From Endocalyx cinctus (Eukaryota > Ascomycota > Sordariomycetes > Amphisphaeriales > Apiosporaceae), in assembly GCA_001600455.1 (NCBI GenBank), contig BCKC01000006.1:868001-932000 (forward strand): a stretch of DNA of 64,000 nucleotides. The letters are read 5' to 3'. Positions 9,893 to 21,420 of the stretch are shown in pieces (position 1 is the stretch's first letter; every line of letters starts with the position of its first letter). The translations under genes were made by a program, and so were the position numbers. The notes beneath the pieces were generated by a model that saw nothing but the letters and a program-made list of their open reading frames with translations, ran no database searches and was not told the DNA's origin.

Positions 9893-11706
9893 TTATGTGA
9901 GCGCCGGGAAAGGTGCGACACCTCCAAGCTTGAAATATCCCGGGTGCAATGTTTGGAAGACACCCGTGGGGTCGTACTTCTCGGATACCTCCTTCAGCAT
10001 CGCGTTACTCTTCTCGCCGTAGCCAGATATCGGGTCCTGCCACGGGGAGGCGTAGTTCATATACTTCCAAGGATGGTACAGACCGCGTTCCTTCGCGAGC
10101 GCCTCGATCCGGTTCAGGACCTCCCAGTGCGCCAGGTGTACCTGCTCGTCTATCGCCGACGCCGGCCACGCGGGGCTCATGAGGAAGATCAGCAAGGGCT
10201 CCTTGACGTCTTCCAACCCGAATGCGTTCCCGCCGTTGCGGCCCATCAGCTCGAGCTGCGGCGTCGTGATCACCTGAAGCGACATGGAGAACACGGTACC
10301 GACCTCGTCGATGATCGGCGTTATCCCTTCTTGCCAGAGGGATACGATGTCGTGCACCAGCTCCTGGTTCAGGATCGTCGTCATCGTCCAGTACGTGTTA
10401 CGAGACCCGAAAGGGCTGCTAGCGTCGATCTGCTGCGTGAAGACGGAATGATGCGCGTTTCCTAACTGGGTCAGGACCGCGCCCGGAAGCAGGAAGTTGT
10501 CGAATACGGCTGGGTGAGAATCGTTCGATTGCGGTTCCTGGTGCTCCAGCAGGAGAAACCATATCCATATCGAGTATTGGGCATGATACGCGGCGGATAC
10601 GATGAGCGCCGATTTGGGATCCGCGATCACACCTTCCTCGGCCCATTTGACCATACCTTCGATGACGGCGTCTTTGGAGCTGTGAAGCTCGTAGGCTACG
10701 TGACCTCCCCACATCAGCCCCTGATCGAAAGTCCGGGCGACGAACTGGGTGACGATGCCGAAGTTTCCGCCGCCGCCTCGAAGGGCGAGGAATAGGTCCG
10801 GGTACGAGGCGGCGTTGACGTTGAGAATTTCGCCGGATGCGACGACGATCTCGTAATCAATTATGTTATCACAGGCCCATCCGTGCGAATTGCTAAAAAA
10901 TGAAATACCGCCTAAAATAATGCACTCTTCGTTAGATCTCCATGATTTCTTTTCTGTCATTTTCTTCGCTTTCAAGCTTAGGAACACTCTGAAAGATGAA
11001 TGATAAACGTACCGCCAAGTAACAACCCTGCCACGCCAACTGAAGCGACTCGACCGCCGACCATGGTCAGATTTTGCTGTTCTAGCGTGGTATATACCCT
11101 CTCCCAGTCATTACCCGGCCCCAACGCTACCGTCTTGCGGTCCGGGTTTGGTATGACGTGATTCATGTAGATGAAATCAACGGTAATGCCGCCGTCGCTG
11201 TTCGAGGCGCCCTTGAAAGCGGCATGACCGGCGCCTTTCACGGCGAAAGGACACTGCGTGGCTCGAGACAGTAATATCATGACGGACACCTCCTGGGCGT
11301 TCATGGGATGGAAGAAACAAGCCGGTTTCGTGTCTTGCGACTGCTGAGCGGACCAAAAACGGGCAAGTCCCTCGGCGTATGCATCGTCCCCAGGTAAACT
11401 AACCTGACTAGGGCCGAACGTGGCGAGCAAGGATTCACACTAAAAATTTTTGAATAAGATGATGTTTTCTTGTCTCCCTATCTTGATCGCAAATTGGGGA
11501 AGAATAATACGTACGGCGAGTTCACAATAACATGTTTCACTTTCCTTTTCACCCAACAACAAATTATCTAAAGCCGTTGATCTGATGCCTCGTGCGGCGA
11601 GACTGGCGATAGGGTGTGATTCGGCACCGTCGGAGTTGATCTTCCCCTGAGCTAATAACACTAACCCGGAAAACGCAAACCAACAACGCAGCGTGCTAAG
11701 CTGCAT
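9893..11706 (-). CDS. Secreted FAD-linked oxidoreductase (BBE / 6-hydroxy-D-nicotine oxidase type)
   Basis: Three exons, complement of 11706-11515, 11439-11013 and 10911-9893, give 545 aa. Introns of 75 and 101 nt both use GTACGT donors. The N-terminus is a signal peptide (LRCWFAFSGLVLLAQG). The FAD_binding_4 domain follows: FAVKGAGHAAFKGASN holds the His (about 136) that normally carries covalent FAD, then VGGRVASVGVAGLLLGG-GIS, GWACDNIIDYEIVVASGEI and YPDLFLALRGGGGNFGIVTQF. The C-terminal BBE domain shows KYMNYASPWQDP and LKEVSEKYDPTGVFQTLHPGYFKL. Residues around 150-200 lack the second (cysteinyl) FAD linkage of berberine bridge enzymes, so mono-covalent flavin is likely. The substrate cannot be read from sequence. 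It is adjacent to the GH74 gene and in the same orientation. Confidence 0.92.
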
Positions 11707-12454
11707 TTTTCTTTTTCCTACCGAACCGAATTGAAATCCAAAAAAGATACAGAAAGCAGTTCCTCGTTAAATTGGAGTGGAAGGTAATAAGAAAAGAAAA
11801 AAGAGGAAGAAGAACAAGAAGAAAAGAGAAAATGAAGAGGTGCAATCCTCAGTTGGTAGATATTGTATCCCCTTGCAGACGCTAGGCCGAGCTGGCTTTG
11901 TGCCGCAGTTATGGGCTTGTCGTGATTAAGTATTATTGGTACAGAAACGGGTACGTAAATACTTCTGCGGCCTACTCAGTTATTCAGCTAGAAAGAGGTG
12001 GGGGTTTCACATCCCTAAAAAAATGCCCACCGACTTTCTGTTGGTACTTGATTGACAGAGCATTTACCCCTATACAAATGTAAATGTTGACTTTCAGCTT
12101 CCTTTAACCTAGTCGCATAAGTGCTTGAGTCTACGCCGCAAGTATGCTGATCGTGAAATTGTAGTATACCGGAAAATAAAAAGGATCTAAGCTTGGATAA
12201 TGGATCAAAATCCGAGCCTCAGTCCAAACGTCGGGTAGAACATCTAATTAGGACTATGTACTTTCAATTAAGTGCTTACATAGTACATGCTGCTCTACAA
12301 GCAATGAATGCAGTTAATCTCCAGATTTAAAATCACCTATCTTAACTCCCGTAGCACAGCATACGCAAAGCAGGCTAGTCCTGGAACCATACGAATTCCG
12401 CATACTCTGGAACCTTGGCATATAGCCTATCTGCCTACATATCTCTGGATTCGT
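11707..12454. other. Intergenic region between FAD oxidase and GH74 genes
   Basis: A purine-rich stretch (about 11788-11835) lies upstream of the oxidase. I see no gene in the remainder. Confidence 0.6.
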
Positions 12455-15210
12455 TTACAAACACTGCGAATAGTAATCATTTGAATAAACGCAGGTATAA
12501 GGTGATGCGCAGGTAGTGGATCCCGCCCAGCCTAAACCACCGCATTGCCCACTGAAAAGTCCTGTTAGTGTTTACCGCTTTTTCTTCTCCAAAAGAATGG
12601 ACGATTGACTAATGAGAGAGAAAAAAAAATAGGCTACTTACTATTGGGGAACAACTTGTCCACCACTTGTTGATGTCGATGTCGGGGCCGAAGTCGTGGT
12701 GGTCTGGGTAGTCATCGTCGTAGTGGTTATCGTCGTCGAGACCTTGGTAGTGGTCATGGTGGAAGTACTCGCCGCACCGGTACTAGTAGTACTTCCCAAA
12801 GTTGTCGTCGACCCACCACCACCGCCGATGGTCCCCGAAGCGTAGAACACGCCGCGACCATTCGTACCGACGTACACCTGGCCGGCCGTATTTCCGCTGC
12901 CCGTCAGCTTGCATGCGTCGACGGCCCCGAACCCTTGGCTACCCTGGATATCCGTCCACGAGGCGCCCTCGTCCGCGCTACCGTACAACTTAGCGCCCGC
13001 GGATCCGGTACCGAAGGCGTACAGGTTCCAGGTCGAGGAAGTAGAACCTCCTAATCCGAGACTGATCGAGTACGTGTTCGTCAACGTCGTCGACGTCTGG
13101 GCGAAGGTGGATCCGTAGTTGCTAGAGTGGAAGACACCCACGTCGGTAGATACCCAGACGTCGCCGGCCTGGTCCGGATGCGCGACGATGTCGCGGATGG
13201 CCGTAGCGCCGGTTAGGGTCCCGGCTGCGGCGAACGAGCTTCCCGTGTCGCGGCTGACGTAAAAAGTGGCTCCGGACCCGCCGTAGAAGACGGTGTTGTT
13301 CTGCTTATCCGACGCGATCACGGCGCCGGCCGGAAGGCTCGACACGGTCGAGAAGCTACTCTGGTACATCGAGCGTTGGACGCCGGTGGTCGAGGTGGAC
13401 CACAACACGGTATCGGCGCTGGCCGAGTACGCGACGGTCCCGCCGTAGCTCGTCGTGTCGGCGCCCGAATACGCGTTCCAGGTCACGCCGCCGTCGGCCG
13501 ACACGGCCACCTGCTGCGTCCCGGCCGTGTTCCCGACGCGGACGACGTTTTTGACCGACGCGCCGGCGTAGTCGACGCTCGTGGACGACGAGAAGATGGG
13601 CGTGATCCAGGGCTCTTCGGGCGCCGTGAGGAGGTCGGACGCGGAAGCAAACGTGAACCCGCTGTCGTCGCCCACGGCCGCGAGGAGCTCGCTGCCGCTC
13701 ATCGGAGAGGCGAGGTCGAGGACGGCGAACTCTTCGATCCCGTCGGCTAGGGACTCGATGGTGATGTTATGCACCGTGTCCCAGTTCGTCAAGTCGTGTC
13801 CGCCGAAAACGGTCAACCCTGTAGCGTATAGCCAGTGGTCGCTGTCTAGGGGGTCGATCACGAGGCATTCGATCATCCACCCTAAGTCTTTCGTGTCGGC
13901 GTCGAGGAATCCGGTTTTAATCCAAGGCGCCTTGGAAGTCTAGAGGGAAAATAAGATAACGTTAGGGAAGGAAGAATAAATGGATGGGGCGTAAGGGTTT
14001 CACTCACCGTGGTACTATAGTAAAGAGTCATATCCGGATAACTAGTCCATTCCCATATTTTCGACCAGGTAGTTCCCGAATCGGTTGATCGGAAAAGTTG
14101 GGCGTCGGGCCACCACGAGTTAAGGCTCGCTACGACTATCGTCCCAGGTTGCAACATGTCAACACCGATTCCTCCGAAGCCGAAGTACAGGTCGCTTCCC
14201 GATACAGGGGTAATATCCTTCCACGTCGCGTCTTCGATATCATACCGGTACACGGCTCCCAAGGTACCGTCGTAAGGACCGGTCCCGTCGCTGTACGTGA
14301 GATAGAGGGCCTTCTCGTCCGGCTGCAGGACGCACTTGTGCGGGAAGTACGTTCCCGGCTGACCGGCGAGGGCGCTCCAGGTCGAGCCCGCGTCCTCGCT
14401 CACGTAGACGCTAGCGGTCGAGTTATCGGCGGTTCCGACGAAGATCCTCGACGTCGCGCCCGCCGCGTCGGTTCCGCTCGTCGAGTCGAACGTCACGAAC
14501 GTGAGCCCCTGAACGTCTCCGTTGTATCCGCCGACGTCGCTCGGGTCGGGGATGAAAGTCCCCGCGGCCGCGAACGAGGAGACCTTGGCGAAAGTGGAGC
14601 CGCCGTCGGTGCTCTTCCAGAGACCGTTGCCGCTGCGCGCTCCGAAGTAGAGTATCTTGGAGTTGGCCGGGTCTACCGCTAGTCGCTCGCCCGTGCCGCG
14701 CCCGGGCATGTTACCTCCGACCTTGAACGGCAGGTCGGTAATCGACCAGGTAGCTCCTTTGTCACTGCTCCGAATGATAGATCCATTTTTCGGGTCCCTG
14801 TCAGGAGGTATATACGGTTAGTATTATCGACTTGTCATACAATTCATTTTCATCTTCCTTTTTTTTTTCTTTATTATTCAATCTTACCAGTCATTTGTAT
14901 ACATGCCCACGGCGGCGTAAACCATATTTTCGTCCTGGGGGTCAAGCGCCAATCCGTCGACGCCCCAGTTGTGCCAGTTGGCGTTGTCAGCGATGCTGTC
15001 CGTGACCGCCGTCCAGGAGTCATCGTCACCATTAAGCCTATAGAGCCCGCCAATGTCGGTCCGACCATACGCCACTCCCTTGGCTGTAGGATGGAAGACT
15101 ATTCCCGGCAGGAAGCCGCCTCCCCCACCCATCTTGACATTTTGCCAAGTAAAGGCAGCTTGCGCCGGTGCGCTTGCTAAGAGCAGTTGCACTAATGAGA
15201 GAATCTTCAT
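12455..15210 (-). CDS. GH74 xyloglucanase with C-terminal CBM1
   Basis: Four exons, complement of 15210-14888, 14797-14008, 13939-12642 and 12551-12455, give 835 aa. Introns are 90, 68 and 90 nt. GH74 enzymes cut the beta-1,4-glucan backbone of xyloglucan outside the cell. Residues 1-18 are a signal peptide (ending APAQA). The seven-bladed propeller repeats carry Asp-box-like S-D-G-T-W motifs ([30 protein letters not shown]). The two catalytic Asp are visible as GRTDIGG (Asp52) and SVDYA (about Asp494). A Thr/Ser linker (about 750-800) leads to a 32-residue CBM1 ([11 protein letters not shown] through YYSQCL, four Cys), which lies almost wholly on the last 97-nt exon and binds cellulose. ATG 15210 was chosen because the frame upstream has only TTG. 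Confidence 0.95.
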
Positions 15211-16073
15211 TGCCAAGCCTTTTTTTCCCTGCTCTTATAGATCAATTCGGTCCGTCGAAGAAGATGGCCGCAACGAGGCTCTCTTTTCATTCAGCTACCA
15301 ATATAAGCTGCTATGTGTAAGGTCGATTCGACTGCGTTGTTGATCATCTCCTTTTCAGGTGGTGGCATATCTGATTATATACTTATGTTCCTTGCGGTGA
15401 GGTGTTGATTCGACAGCGTTACATCGTCAATTTCCCATTTACCTAGTTTGACCCAGAAACATCAGTTTTCCATTCAGCAAGATGCGAAAGCATCGAACAG
15501 TGACTTTTGGTCTGTCTATGGGCCCAAAACTGGAAGGCCTAGACCATTTGAGTTTCCAAAGGAGGAAAACGACCCTCATTTCTACCATTTTTTCCCGCGA
15601 ATAAGAAGACGGCCAAAACAGAGATCAGATTTCACCCCGAGAGCCCAATTGGGTAATGCGGATGAGACTCCGTGTGCCAACCCCACCAATAACCACGTCT
15701 CACTGGTAAATGTTCTTGGTTATATCCTACTAACAAGTTTTCGACTTTTTGACGGTCATGAGAAAACATGTGTTTCTTGTTTTGGTCATCATAAACTTAA
15801 AATCGCGATGAAGATTTATCATAATGATTAATTTTGGAAGAACTACCTTCATTAATAATAATAATGACTTCTTCTGAGGGTATCGTTTTACATTTCATAA
15901 TACATGATTAATATTATACATAAGTATTCAACTTCTCCTTTCCACATTAAAATTATTATGTCTCGTTGACGGAATCATAGGGTCTAACCGATGATGTCAA
16001 CCACAGTTACGTAGTTGTTGTTTAATCACACCCTCTTCATCTGCTATCATCACTTATAAACTATTTCCGTTCA
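15211..16073. other. Intergenic region upstream of GH74
   Basis: A 127-codon open frame (15448-15831, +) lacks recognisable motifs and is probably chance. No other features seen. Confidence 0.5.
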
Positions 16074-16946
16074 CTAGTGACCCGCCAAGATACCCGAGGT
16101 AGTTCCGACCAAGGTCCGATTTCGAAATTTTCTTAAGAAGAGCTGGCTAGTTTTTTTCCACTCGGCCGTCGTGATGACGCAAGACCTCGAGCGGGAGGTG
16201 GTTGTCGTTATGGTAGAAATTTTCGACCTCGTCGGCGTCGGGGAGATGGCGCACTCGTGAATCGTAGCTCTTCGCCACTTTTCGTCTTCCTCTTCCATCA
16301 GCGCGGCACGAAGCGGGCGCCGGCTGTCTCCCAAGCTTCTACATGGAATATTGTGATAGCTTACGGCGCTCAGTGATCGATTTTCGGTAATGGTCGAGAT
16401 GGTTGTTGGCGTGATTTCGTCTTCTTCGCTATCCGCCGCCCGTTCTATCTTTTCTCGTTCGTGGCTATGATCGAGCGCGTTACCCTTTCTGAGCTCGCAC
16501 CAGAGAAGGTATCCTATCCGATCGCTCAAGACGGGGGCGTTGAATAGACGTCGACATTGTCGCACCCCCCACTTCTGGTTTTCTTCGTTACCGATCATCT
16601 TGATCTCGTCGAGGGTTATATCACACGTGATGCGTATGAAGTCTAAGTGTTCTTCGAAATGACACTCTAAAAAATGAGTGAGGAACTCTTCACCGAGCTG
16701 AATAAACTCGTGATGCCTGGATTCCCGTTCTTGTGCTAACGAGTAACGTTCTGCGGCTTTTTTTCGATCCTCCTCTATCTTCTTTTTCTTGTTTCGTGAG
16801 GCTATCAGGAGACACATTTTCAAATTTCGGTGGGTATCTTTTTTGTCCTGGTTGTTGCCACTCCTCGTTTTATCGCTCTTACTAGAGGTAAGCAAGACTG
16901 ATTTTGAGCATCTCGTATGAACCAGTCGAATGTATTGTAAATTCAT
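16074..16946 (-). CDS. Hypothetical basic protein with short coiled coil
   Basis: An uninterrupted ORF of 290 codons starts with ATG 16946. No family is recognised. The N-terminal 50 residues are basic. A charged helix (NKKKKIEEDRKKAAERYSLA) of coiled-coil type follows, then a more globular segment (LGEEFLTHFLECHFEEHLDF, LCD-type acidic and aromatic; CRRLFNAPVLSDRIGYLLWC), and a Ser/Thr/Arg-rich C-terminal tail. No signal peptide or clear membrane helix. It could be a lineage-specific gene; the length makes a chance frame in AT-rich DNA unlikely. ATG codons further in (for example the KMCLLIAS Met) are alternative starts. Confidence 0.55.
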   Translation of the reverse strand: MNLQYIRLVHTRCSKSVLLTSSKSDKTRSGNNQDKKDTHRNLKMCLLIASRNKKKKIEEDRKKAAERYSLAQERESRHHEFIQLGEEFLTHFLECHFEEHLDFIRITCDITLDEIKMIGNEENQKWGVRQCRRLFNAPVLSDRIGYLLWCELRKGNALDHSHEREKIERAADSEEDEITPTTISTITENRSLSAVSYHNIPCRSLGDSRRPLRAALMEEEDEKWRRATIHECAISPTPTRSKISTITTTTSRSRSCVITTAEWKKTSQLFLRKFRNRTLVGTTSGILAGH

Positions 16947-19199
16947 TTTTTATAGAATCACAGTGGTGATTATGTCAATGTAGTATTATGTCGAGGGTAC
17001 AATAACTGGCTTGATATAAGCAAATGAGGTGAGATAAACGGTTACGAGTATAACGGCTCGCTAGTAGTACGAGGTAGATAGTTGTGTAAGAGGATGAAAA
17101 ATAATATTTTTGAGAGCAAGCATCCAAGAAGCGTCTTTCATTCCAAAGTTATTGTCAGATGATCAAACTATGAGTCTGGAACATGGAGCAAGCTATCTCA
17201 GTGGGTACTTAAGAGGATTTAACGTCGATATTGCTCACGGCTATAGACATAAATGTATAGTCAAATTAGTTTCCAACTAATCGGAAGATCTGAGCACATA
17301 AAAACGTGGGAGCATGGGTATAATTAGGAGCTTTTGGCTGAGAAGATGGTGATATAATTAGTTTTACTTGGACTAAAAGAGGGAGGGAAGGGAGGGGATA
17401 GTTGTAGAACTATCCAGCCAAATATAATATAAGTAGCTATAATAGAAAGTTTAAATCTTCTTAGCTATCATTAATTATGTAAATCTAAAAACAAGATGTC
17501 TCTATGTATGTTTTCCGCTTTGTTTGGCTTTATATTATTATACATTGTACGATAGGCAGCCAATAGGATGTAAAGGCAGATGAAAGACAAACTAGACAAT
17601 GACATGAATATTTTACCTGTCCGAATAAAACAATCATTGTTAATAATGGTGTAATGAATCCATTAAGATTCTTTTCTACTTTGGTTACAATCTTTGGGTT
17701 ATTGCTTTTCCTCTTCTTTTCTATCTTTCAGATGAGTTAGTAATGGTTACTCATTATATGTCAGATCGCGAGAGGGAATAAAAGGAGATACTACCTAAGT
17801 ACTTCAAGTAATAAATAAAGCTGGCTACATTTAACTCAAGCTTTGGTGTTAGCTAACATACCACAAAACGCGGAACACGTGGAAACCACATTTATACAAA
17901 AAAGGGAGTTTTATAGGTGGATGTGCCGGTAGTTGAACTTTAACTGCGACTCTAAAAGAAGGCCAGTTTGTCCAAGACACATCTAGACCTTTTATTAAAC
18001 TGCTTGATCAAGATCCCCCCCTGATCACCCATGCATCCTATCTCTGGGATACCTTAGGACTTGCATGAGGAGAAATATCTTAGTTAAAGATAGTTAAACA
18101 TTTTAGATTTTTGACGACACAGGTTTGAAAGTTTCCTAGAATCGGTGTAAAAGCTGAATCACCATCAATGATCAACCTTTTTGCGGCCGTTGCCTTTTCC
18201 CCGCGATTGGTTTGAGAAGCGGTATGGATGGTAGCGGATATCTCAAAGACGTTACGCTTGAGTCATGAATTAGAAACAAATTTCCGATCGGGTAACGAAT
18301 ACTATAAACGTTTGAATATCCCATTTTTAGCCCATTACTGATGCCTCTTGAAATTTAGGATCGGTATTCAGCACGCTGCATCTAGATCTGAAACATTAGA
18401 TCTTTCGAACTAGTTACTGGGGTAAGTAAAGTATTTAAACTAGAAACAAAGCAGCTCGTCTTATTTTTATATATCAATATTGGGTTTCGTAGTATGGATA
18501 AGGACCATTTCACCATTGTCTTCTTATTTAATAAAAACTCGTACAGACTACTGAAGACGGCAACAGTACATACATATCAGGACTAATTACCCCTTTGTCT
18601 CCATGACTAGTTTCTTTGAAGGACAAATAATAAAAGCAGCTGCAAACCTTTTTGTTAAGTCTCCTATTGTTCCAGTATCTTTTCATCTCCTAATCTTTAC
18701 TGTTATGTAAGATGTGGGAGCCAAATGTTGATGGTTGCTGGGAGTAAACCCGCCGAGTTTAGCGTGTTAGTATTTCAACCGGTATAACCGTTAATTACAA
18801 ACTGTATAGTTTGAATTCAAATACATAGATTCCAATATAGACCTAATTGAAATCATGAGGTTTTACTCTACTGCAAAAAGAATTCTCAAAGCTGATTGAG
18901 AAAACCCCCCAATTTTCCCAATATTCTTTCAATTACATTCACACCTTCAATTTTATAATTGCATACACTGGATTCCATTGATGCTTTTCTTTATATATTA
19001 TTATGAAAACTTGTAGATGTTAAAAAGTCTTGGATTATGATATAAGACTATTGGACTGCTGGGATTTTATCCAATGATCGAGATGTCTCCCTATTACAGA
19101 TATAGAATCTCAGCTTTTACCAGAAATATCTAGAAGTTATGCAAGTAAACCTACACTTTCTCGGAATCATTCATTAGTCAACGATAATTAGCCGGTATC
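16947..19199. other. 2.2 kb AT-rich intergenic region
   Basis: Dense stop codons in all frames. No gene, tRNA or tandem repeat was recognised. Confidence 0.6.
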
Positions 19200-20036
19200 A
19201 TGTCTGAAATGGTGATCAATGGACTATTAATATTTACATGCGTGCGCTACGCGTGGCACTTCTCTTCCCGGCAACGATCGATCGTATCGAGCATCATAGT
19301 ACCGTATTATACATCTCACGTAAAAGCAGTCCTCATCGCCATCGCGAGCGTTATTAGCCAGATCCTATACATTATCAGCTTCTTCACCGCCATGACTATA
19401 TCCGTTACCTATGACGCCACTCGAGCCATGGCAGCCAACCCGTACGTCTCCGAGGGCTGTGCCCAGTGCGTCAAGCTAAGCGAGGCCGTCCAGAAGCTAA
19501 AGCAGGATCTGTCCGAAGCCCACGACACCAGCGCCACTTTCGCCCACGACATCTGGGAAGAGTACGATTCCATGTCCAGCTCCCTGCGATCCGAGGTGGA
19601 AGAGCTGAAGTCGGAAAGAAACCGGAGAGAATTCTCGCTCGATCATGTCAAGGGAGAGAAAAAGAAGGTAGAAAAGAGACTGGAAGAGGCTAGCGTGAAG
19701 CTAAACCTCAACGCTCAGGATACACAGGAAACGTACGTCGAGCAAATGCTCGCTCTTCATGAGGAACTCCGGAGCTCGAAGCACCGGGAAGAACAATTGA
19801 AAAGAGCAAACTTAGGCCGGTTTAGGCAGACGTTGATCGAAAGAGCCCGGGCCTGCGAAGCCGAGTACGAGTCCGAGAAAAGGTTCCACGAGATAGTCCA
19901 ACTGAAGGAATCGGGGTCGCAGCTACGTCGCGGCATGGTCTGCTCGAGTCCTCGACCCATATTTCAGGTAGGACGAGTGGAAAACAACCTAAAAAAAAGG
20001 TTTTCGTGTTCTGTGAGTAATCGGTTCGGTTCATAA
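19200..20036 (+). CDS. Membrane-anchored coiled-coil protein (hypothetical)
   Basis: ORF of 278 codons from ATG 19200. Residues about 5-20 and 40-68 are hydrophobic (HVKAVLIAIASVISQILYII is the strongest membrane segment), followed by a cysteine pair (CAQC). From about residue 90 to 240 the protein is a long charged helix (LRSEVEELKSERNRREF, KGEKKKVEKRLEEAS, HEELRSSKHREEQLKRAN) of coiled-coil character. Predicted topology is a short anchored N-terminus with a soluble coiled coil; the role is unknown. The 3' end is uncertain. A GTAGGA donor at 19969 and an ATAAG acceptor at 20034-20038 would remove 70 nt and replace the last 22 residues with a different tail; the family gives no guide. The GC-rich coding part contrasts sharply with its AT-rich surroundings. 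Confidence 0.6.
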   Translation: MSEMVINGLLIFTCVRYAWHFSSRQRSIVSSIIVPYYTSHVKAVLIAIASVISQILYIISFFTAMTISVTYDATRAMAANPYVSEGCAQCVKLSEAVQKLKQDLSEAHDTSATFAHDIWEEYDSMSSSLRSEVEELKSERNRREFSLDHVKGEKKKVEKRLEEASVKLNLNAQDTQETYVEQMLALHEELRSSKHREEQLKRANLGRFRQTLIERARACEAEYESEKRFHEIVQLKESGSQLRRGMVCSSPRPIFQVGRVENNLKKRFSCSVSNRFGS

Positions 20037-20039
20037 GGC

Positions 20040-21420
20040 CGGCGGAAACTGTATAAACCTCGCCCGGGCACCCTCGATAGCAAGCCCTTTCACCGTCCCG
20101 TACATGCTTGCCGCCATTCCCATCGTGATGTCAACCTCAACCCCTTTGGCAAATGATGTGAGTTCGCGCCCGTCGTGAAAATGACGTAGAACGTCCTCTC
20201 ACGTCTCGCTTTTTCAAGTATCTGGAACCCAGCTTGGCTAGGAGTTGCGGTATCACAAGGGGGAAATGTAAGATTCGGTACAGGTGGGCCGGGTTAGCTT
20301 GAAGTAGGGGTCTGATTTTAGCCGTGTTAGAAATGTAGACTATGTGTTGGAGCTTCCGGTTCTGAATCTGCGAAGTGGTCACTTCCTTCAACAAGTTTTT
20401 GAGATTAAATTCCCTGTCTGGGGTGGAAGTGGCCTCAATATTACATGCATGACCTTTCACTTAGGAGTTAAGAGGTAGGGACAGATTCTCGGATCTGAGA
20501 CACGGCGTTATCGACTCGGTTACAGTTTGGTGAGGCGTTAAAGGCGATGGCATCAGAGTCAGCTGCTAGCTGGGCTACGGGGAAGTCTATACCCCGGGAC
20601 CCGCCTCTGATGAGCACTCTGTGGCTTGAGATCGAAGGCATGCCTGTGTTACTTTCAAGAGAAAACCGACGTTCTGGTTGTTAATGATGTATGAACGCTT
20701 TTATGAATGATGATTTCATTCATTAGTTATGGCTAGTTACTCGTACGGTAAGGCTTACTTAGTTAAGGTCGGCATTCTTCACAGAAACAGAAGATTTCCT
20801 GTCATTATAATGTTTCTCTCAATATAATAATGCCGAATAATATTTCTCGGAAATTGATCGACGATGATATAAAGTCTGTAGCAGCAAAAGGGAGTTAGGG
20901 GCTGGGAGCTGTGGCATCTATCAATTCTAATAAGTGAGACCTCTAAAGCCCAGATAAGATAAAGATAGGGAGGTCGCAAGTATGCAGTGCATCACTTGAA
21001 AAGAAAAAATCGTAAGGTATAAGATAAGTGAAATTGTTTTGATGAAATAGGTGACAGTAGATATATACAGAAAAAGTTTTGTTCCGTACGCCTCCTTAAA
21101 CACCGAAATACAGAGCCTCCCAATGATAATATGATGATGAAAGAGTTATTTACAGAGAAAAGCCCCCGGCCGTAGAATGAAATATGTACAATAAAAATAA
21201 ATACCTAGATATCTAGGTAGACTTTCCCATCCTTCCGCTTTCTATGCGATATGTACAATCTCAACAAAGAGTTAAGAATAGACGCGGATGGAGGTATGGT
21301 CATGGCCATGGAAGGGTAGGTATAGAAGAGAGATGGATAAGAAAGAAAAAGAAAGAGAAAATGGGAGGAGAGTATCCTTAACCAAATGATGGGTTTCGTC
21401 GGAACCTATTGACGAGCCCA
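20040..21420. other. Intergenic region
   Basis: Apart from a possible alternative last exon of the preceding gene (to about 20180), I see no coding signal. Confidence 0.5.

Noticed and set aside
13376..14682. Long plus-strand frames opposite GH74 (up to 194 codons)
   Set aside because: Shadows created by GC-rich codon usage of the GH74 gene; Arg/Val/Gly-rich with no motifs.
15448..15831. 127-codon open frame on the plus strand upstream of GH74
   Set aside because: No motif, signal peptide or splice support; composition looks like translated spacer.
20137..20460. 107-codon minus-strand frame
   Set aside because: No recognisable features and overlaps a possible alternative last exon of the plus-strand gene.
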